Positions 63,170 to 64,000 of a DNA stretch of 64,000 nucleotides are shown piece after piece. The first letter of the stretch is position 1, and each line of letters begins with the position of its first letter. The notes under the pieces are model-generated. The model did not search any database, was not told the origin of the DNA, and saw only the letters and a list, made by a program, of their open reading frames with translations. Source of the DNA: Arthrobacter sp. SX1312 (GTDB lineage: Bacteria > Actinomycetota > Actinomycetes > Actinomycetales > Micrococcaceae); assembly GCF_002929295.1 (NCBI RefSeq), contig NZ_PJIM01000001.1, positions 62,001 through 126,000 on the forward strand. Direction: 5' to 3'. The position numbers were made by a program, and so were the translations under genes.

Positions 63170-64000
63170 CTACCGTCCGCCGCCCGCGGGCCGGGCCGTT
63201 CGCCCGTCCGGCGTCGTCGACGTCGGAGCGTGGCCGTCCCGGGCCCCCGACGTCGGAGCGTGGCCGTCCCGGGCCCCCGACGGCCACACCACGAAGGCGA
63301 CGACGGTGCCCGCGAGCGCGAGTGCCGCGAGGGTCAGGGCGGCCACGGCCTGGCCCGCGGCCGCGCCCACCCAACCGGCGACGGGGTAGGTGAGCATGAA
63401 GCAGGCATGGGACAGGGAGAACTGGGCGGTGAAGAGGTAGCTCCGGGTGCTGTCGGTGGCGGCGCGGCGCAGCAGCCGCGAGGAGGGGGTGCTGATCATG
63501 GAGGTGCCGATGCCGAGGACGGACCACAGGCCGAGCAGGATCGCCCACGAAGTGCCGGTGAGGGGCACCCGGCTCTGCTCGGTCAGGGCGAGGAAGGCCG
63601 CGGCCGGCAGTCCCGCCGTCAGGACCGCTGCGCCGATGAGCATGAAGGTCCGGTCGGGCGTGCGCTCCAGGACGCGCGGCGCGAGGAAGGCGACGAGCAT
63701 GGAGCCCGCACCGAAGGACGCCAGGGCGATCGCCACGTCGGTGTTCGATCCGCCGAAGAGGTCCCGCGCGTAGACGACCGTATTGACCAACACGAGGGCC
63801 GTGGCGGCCGCGACGACGAGGTCCAGGGCCAGCAGCCCGCGCAGGGGTGGCTCCCGCAGGAAGATCCGGCTGCCGAGGGTGGTGCGGTGCAGCAGGGAGC
63901 CCTGCTGCACCGCCGGCGGGATCGCCGGCAAGGCGGTCGCGAGGACCATGGCCGCGGACACCAGGAAGCCGAGCATGGTTCCCACGAACAGGGCGTGGAA
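63170..64000 (-). CDS. MFS transporter (N-terminus beyond the window)
   Basis: The C-terminal part of a major facilitator carrier; the frame runs off the right edge, so only about 275 residues are present. It contains six or so membrane segments and the loop PRVLERTPDRTFMLIG. The C-terminus carries an exact 30-bp tandem duplication coding for SGARDGHAPT twice. It precedes an ArsR-type gene by 47 bp in the same direction, as in carrier-regulator pairs for metals or drugs, but the substrate cannot be read. Confidence 0.85.
   Translation of the reverse strand, partial: FHALFVGTMLGFLVSAAMVLATALPAIPPAVQQGSLLHRTTLGSRIFLREPPLRGLLALDLVVAAATALVLVNTVVYARDLFGGSNTDVAIALASFGAGSMLVAFLAPRVLERTPDRTFMLIGAAVLTAGLPAAAFLALTEQSRVPLTGTSWAILLGLWSVLGIGTSMISTPSSRLLRRAATDSTRSYLFTAQFSLSHACFMLTYPVAGWVGAAAGQAVAALTLAALALAGTVVAFVVWPSGARDGHAPTSGARDGHAPTSTTPDGRTARPAGGGR
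63218..63277 (-). repeat. 30-bp tandem duplication at the MFS gene end
   Basis: Two exact 30-bp copies (63218-63247 and 63248-63277) inside the 3' end of the MFS gene, in frame. Confidence 0.95.

Noticed and set aside
1-64000. Toxin-antitoxin, defence island, prophage or integrated element
   Set aside because: No integrase, transposase, restriction, toxin or phage-like gene and no flanking repeats were seen; the window is ordinary core chromosome.

Overview
The window is a high-G+C, densely coded actinobacterial chromosome segment. Gene content and order (division and cell-wall cluster ending in divIVA-lspA-rluD-dnaE, the glnA2-glnE-glnA1 block, lipAB, dihydrolipoyl acyltransferase plus lpd, sigA beside a DUF7455 gene and a GyrB/ParE gene, cydAB with a fused cydDC) fit a member of the Micrococcaceae, close to Arthrobacter or a relative. 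That placement is by recognition, not by alignment. I saw no rRNA or tRNA gene, insertion sequence, prophage or CRISPR array.

Layout. 1-14.8 kb: cell-wall and division cluster, all on the + strand and tightly overlapped: murF (cut by the window edge), mraY, murD, ftsW, murG, murC, ftsQ, ftsZ, pgeF/yfiH, yggS, sepF, yggT, divIVA (wag31), lspA, rluD-type synthase. 14.9-24.7 kb: dnaE, a flavin reductase-like gene, a small membrane protein, hisD, nrdR, polyphosphate glucokinase, methionine aminopeptidase, a 54-residue SPOR-like protein, panB. 25-31 kb: nitrogen assimilation (glnA2, glnE, glnA1). 31-34.7 kb: RDD protein, DUF4191 protein, lipA, lipB, and a small DUF6504-like gene behind a LexA-type box. 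34.8-43.7 kb: an atypical membrane kinase, an SDR39U1 epimerase, an OsmC protein, the E2 acyltransferase, lpd and pepA. 43.9-52.1 kb: PAC2 protein, MFS carrier, DUF4192 protein, sigA, DUF7455 protein, parE. 52.1-60.1 kb: an M56 peptidase and BlaI repressor divergent from cydA-cydB-cydDC. 60.2-64 kb: tandem-GNAT protein, riboswitch-controlled TerC protein, ArsR regulator and the end of an MFS gene.

How it fits together. The first region makes lipid II (MurF, MraY, MurD, MurG, MurC), polymerises wall at the septum (FtsW, FtsQ, FtsZ, SepF) and sets polar growth (DivIVA). GlnE adenylylates glutamine synthetase, and GlnA1 carries the tyrosine for it while GlnA2 appears not to. LipB and LipA make the lipoyl cofactor carried by the two lipoyl domains of the E2 protein, which Lpd reoxidises. 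CydDC is needed to assemble the CydAB oxidase.

The most informative signals lie between genes: three TTCTAC-N5-GTAGAA operators between blaI and cydA; a manganese-type (yybP-ykoY) riboswitch before terC whose 3' P1 strand can also pair with the ribosome binding site; a four-half-site GlnR-type element before glnA1; a pair of NrdR-like boxes 32 bp apart before nrdR; a LexA-like box before a DUF6504-like gene; a perfect 11-bp inverted repeat before ftsZ; and at least ten genes with a TANNNT-like hexamer exactly 6 nt before the start codon, which implies leaderless transcripts. I found no wholly new multi-gene system. The BlaI/M56-cytochrome bd unit is the closest to an under-described regulatory circuit.
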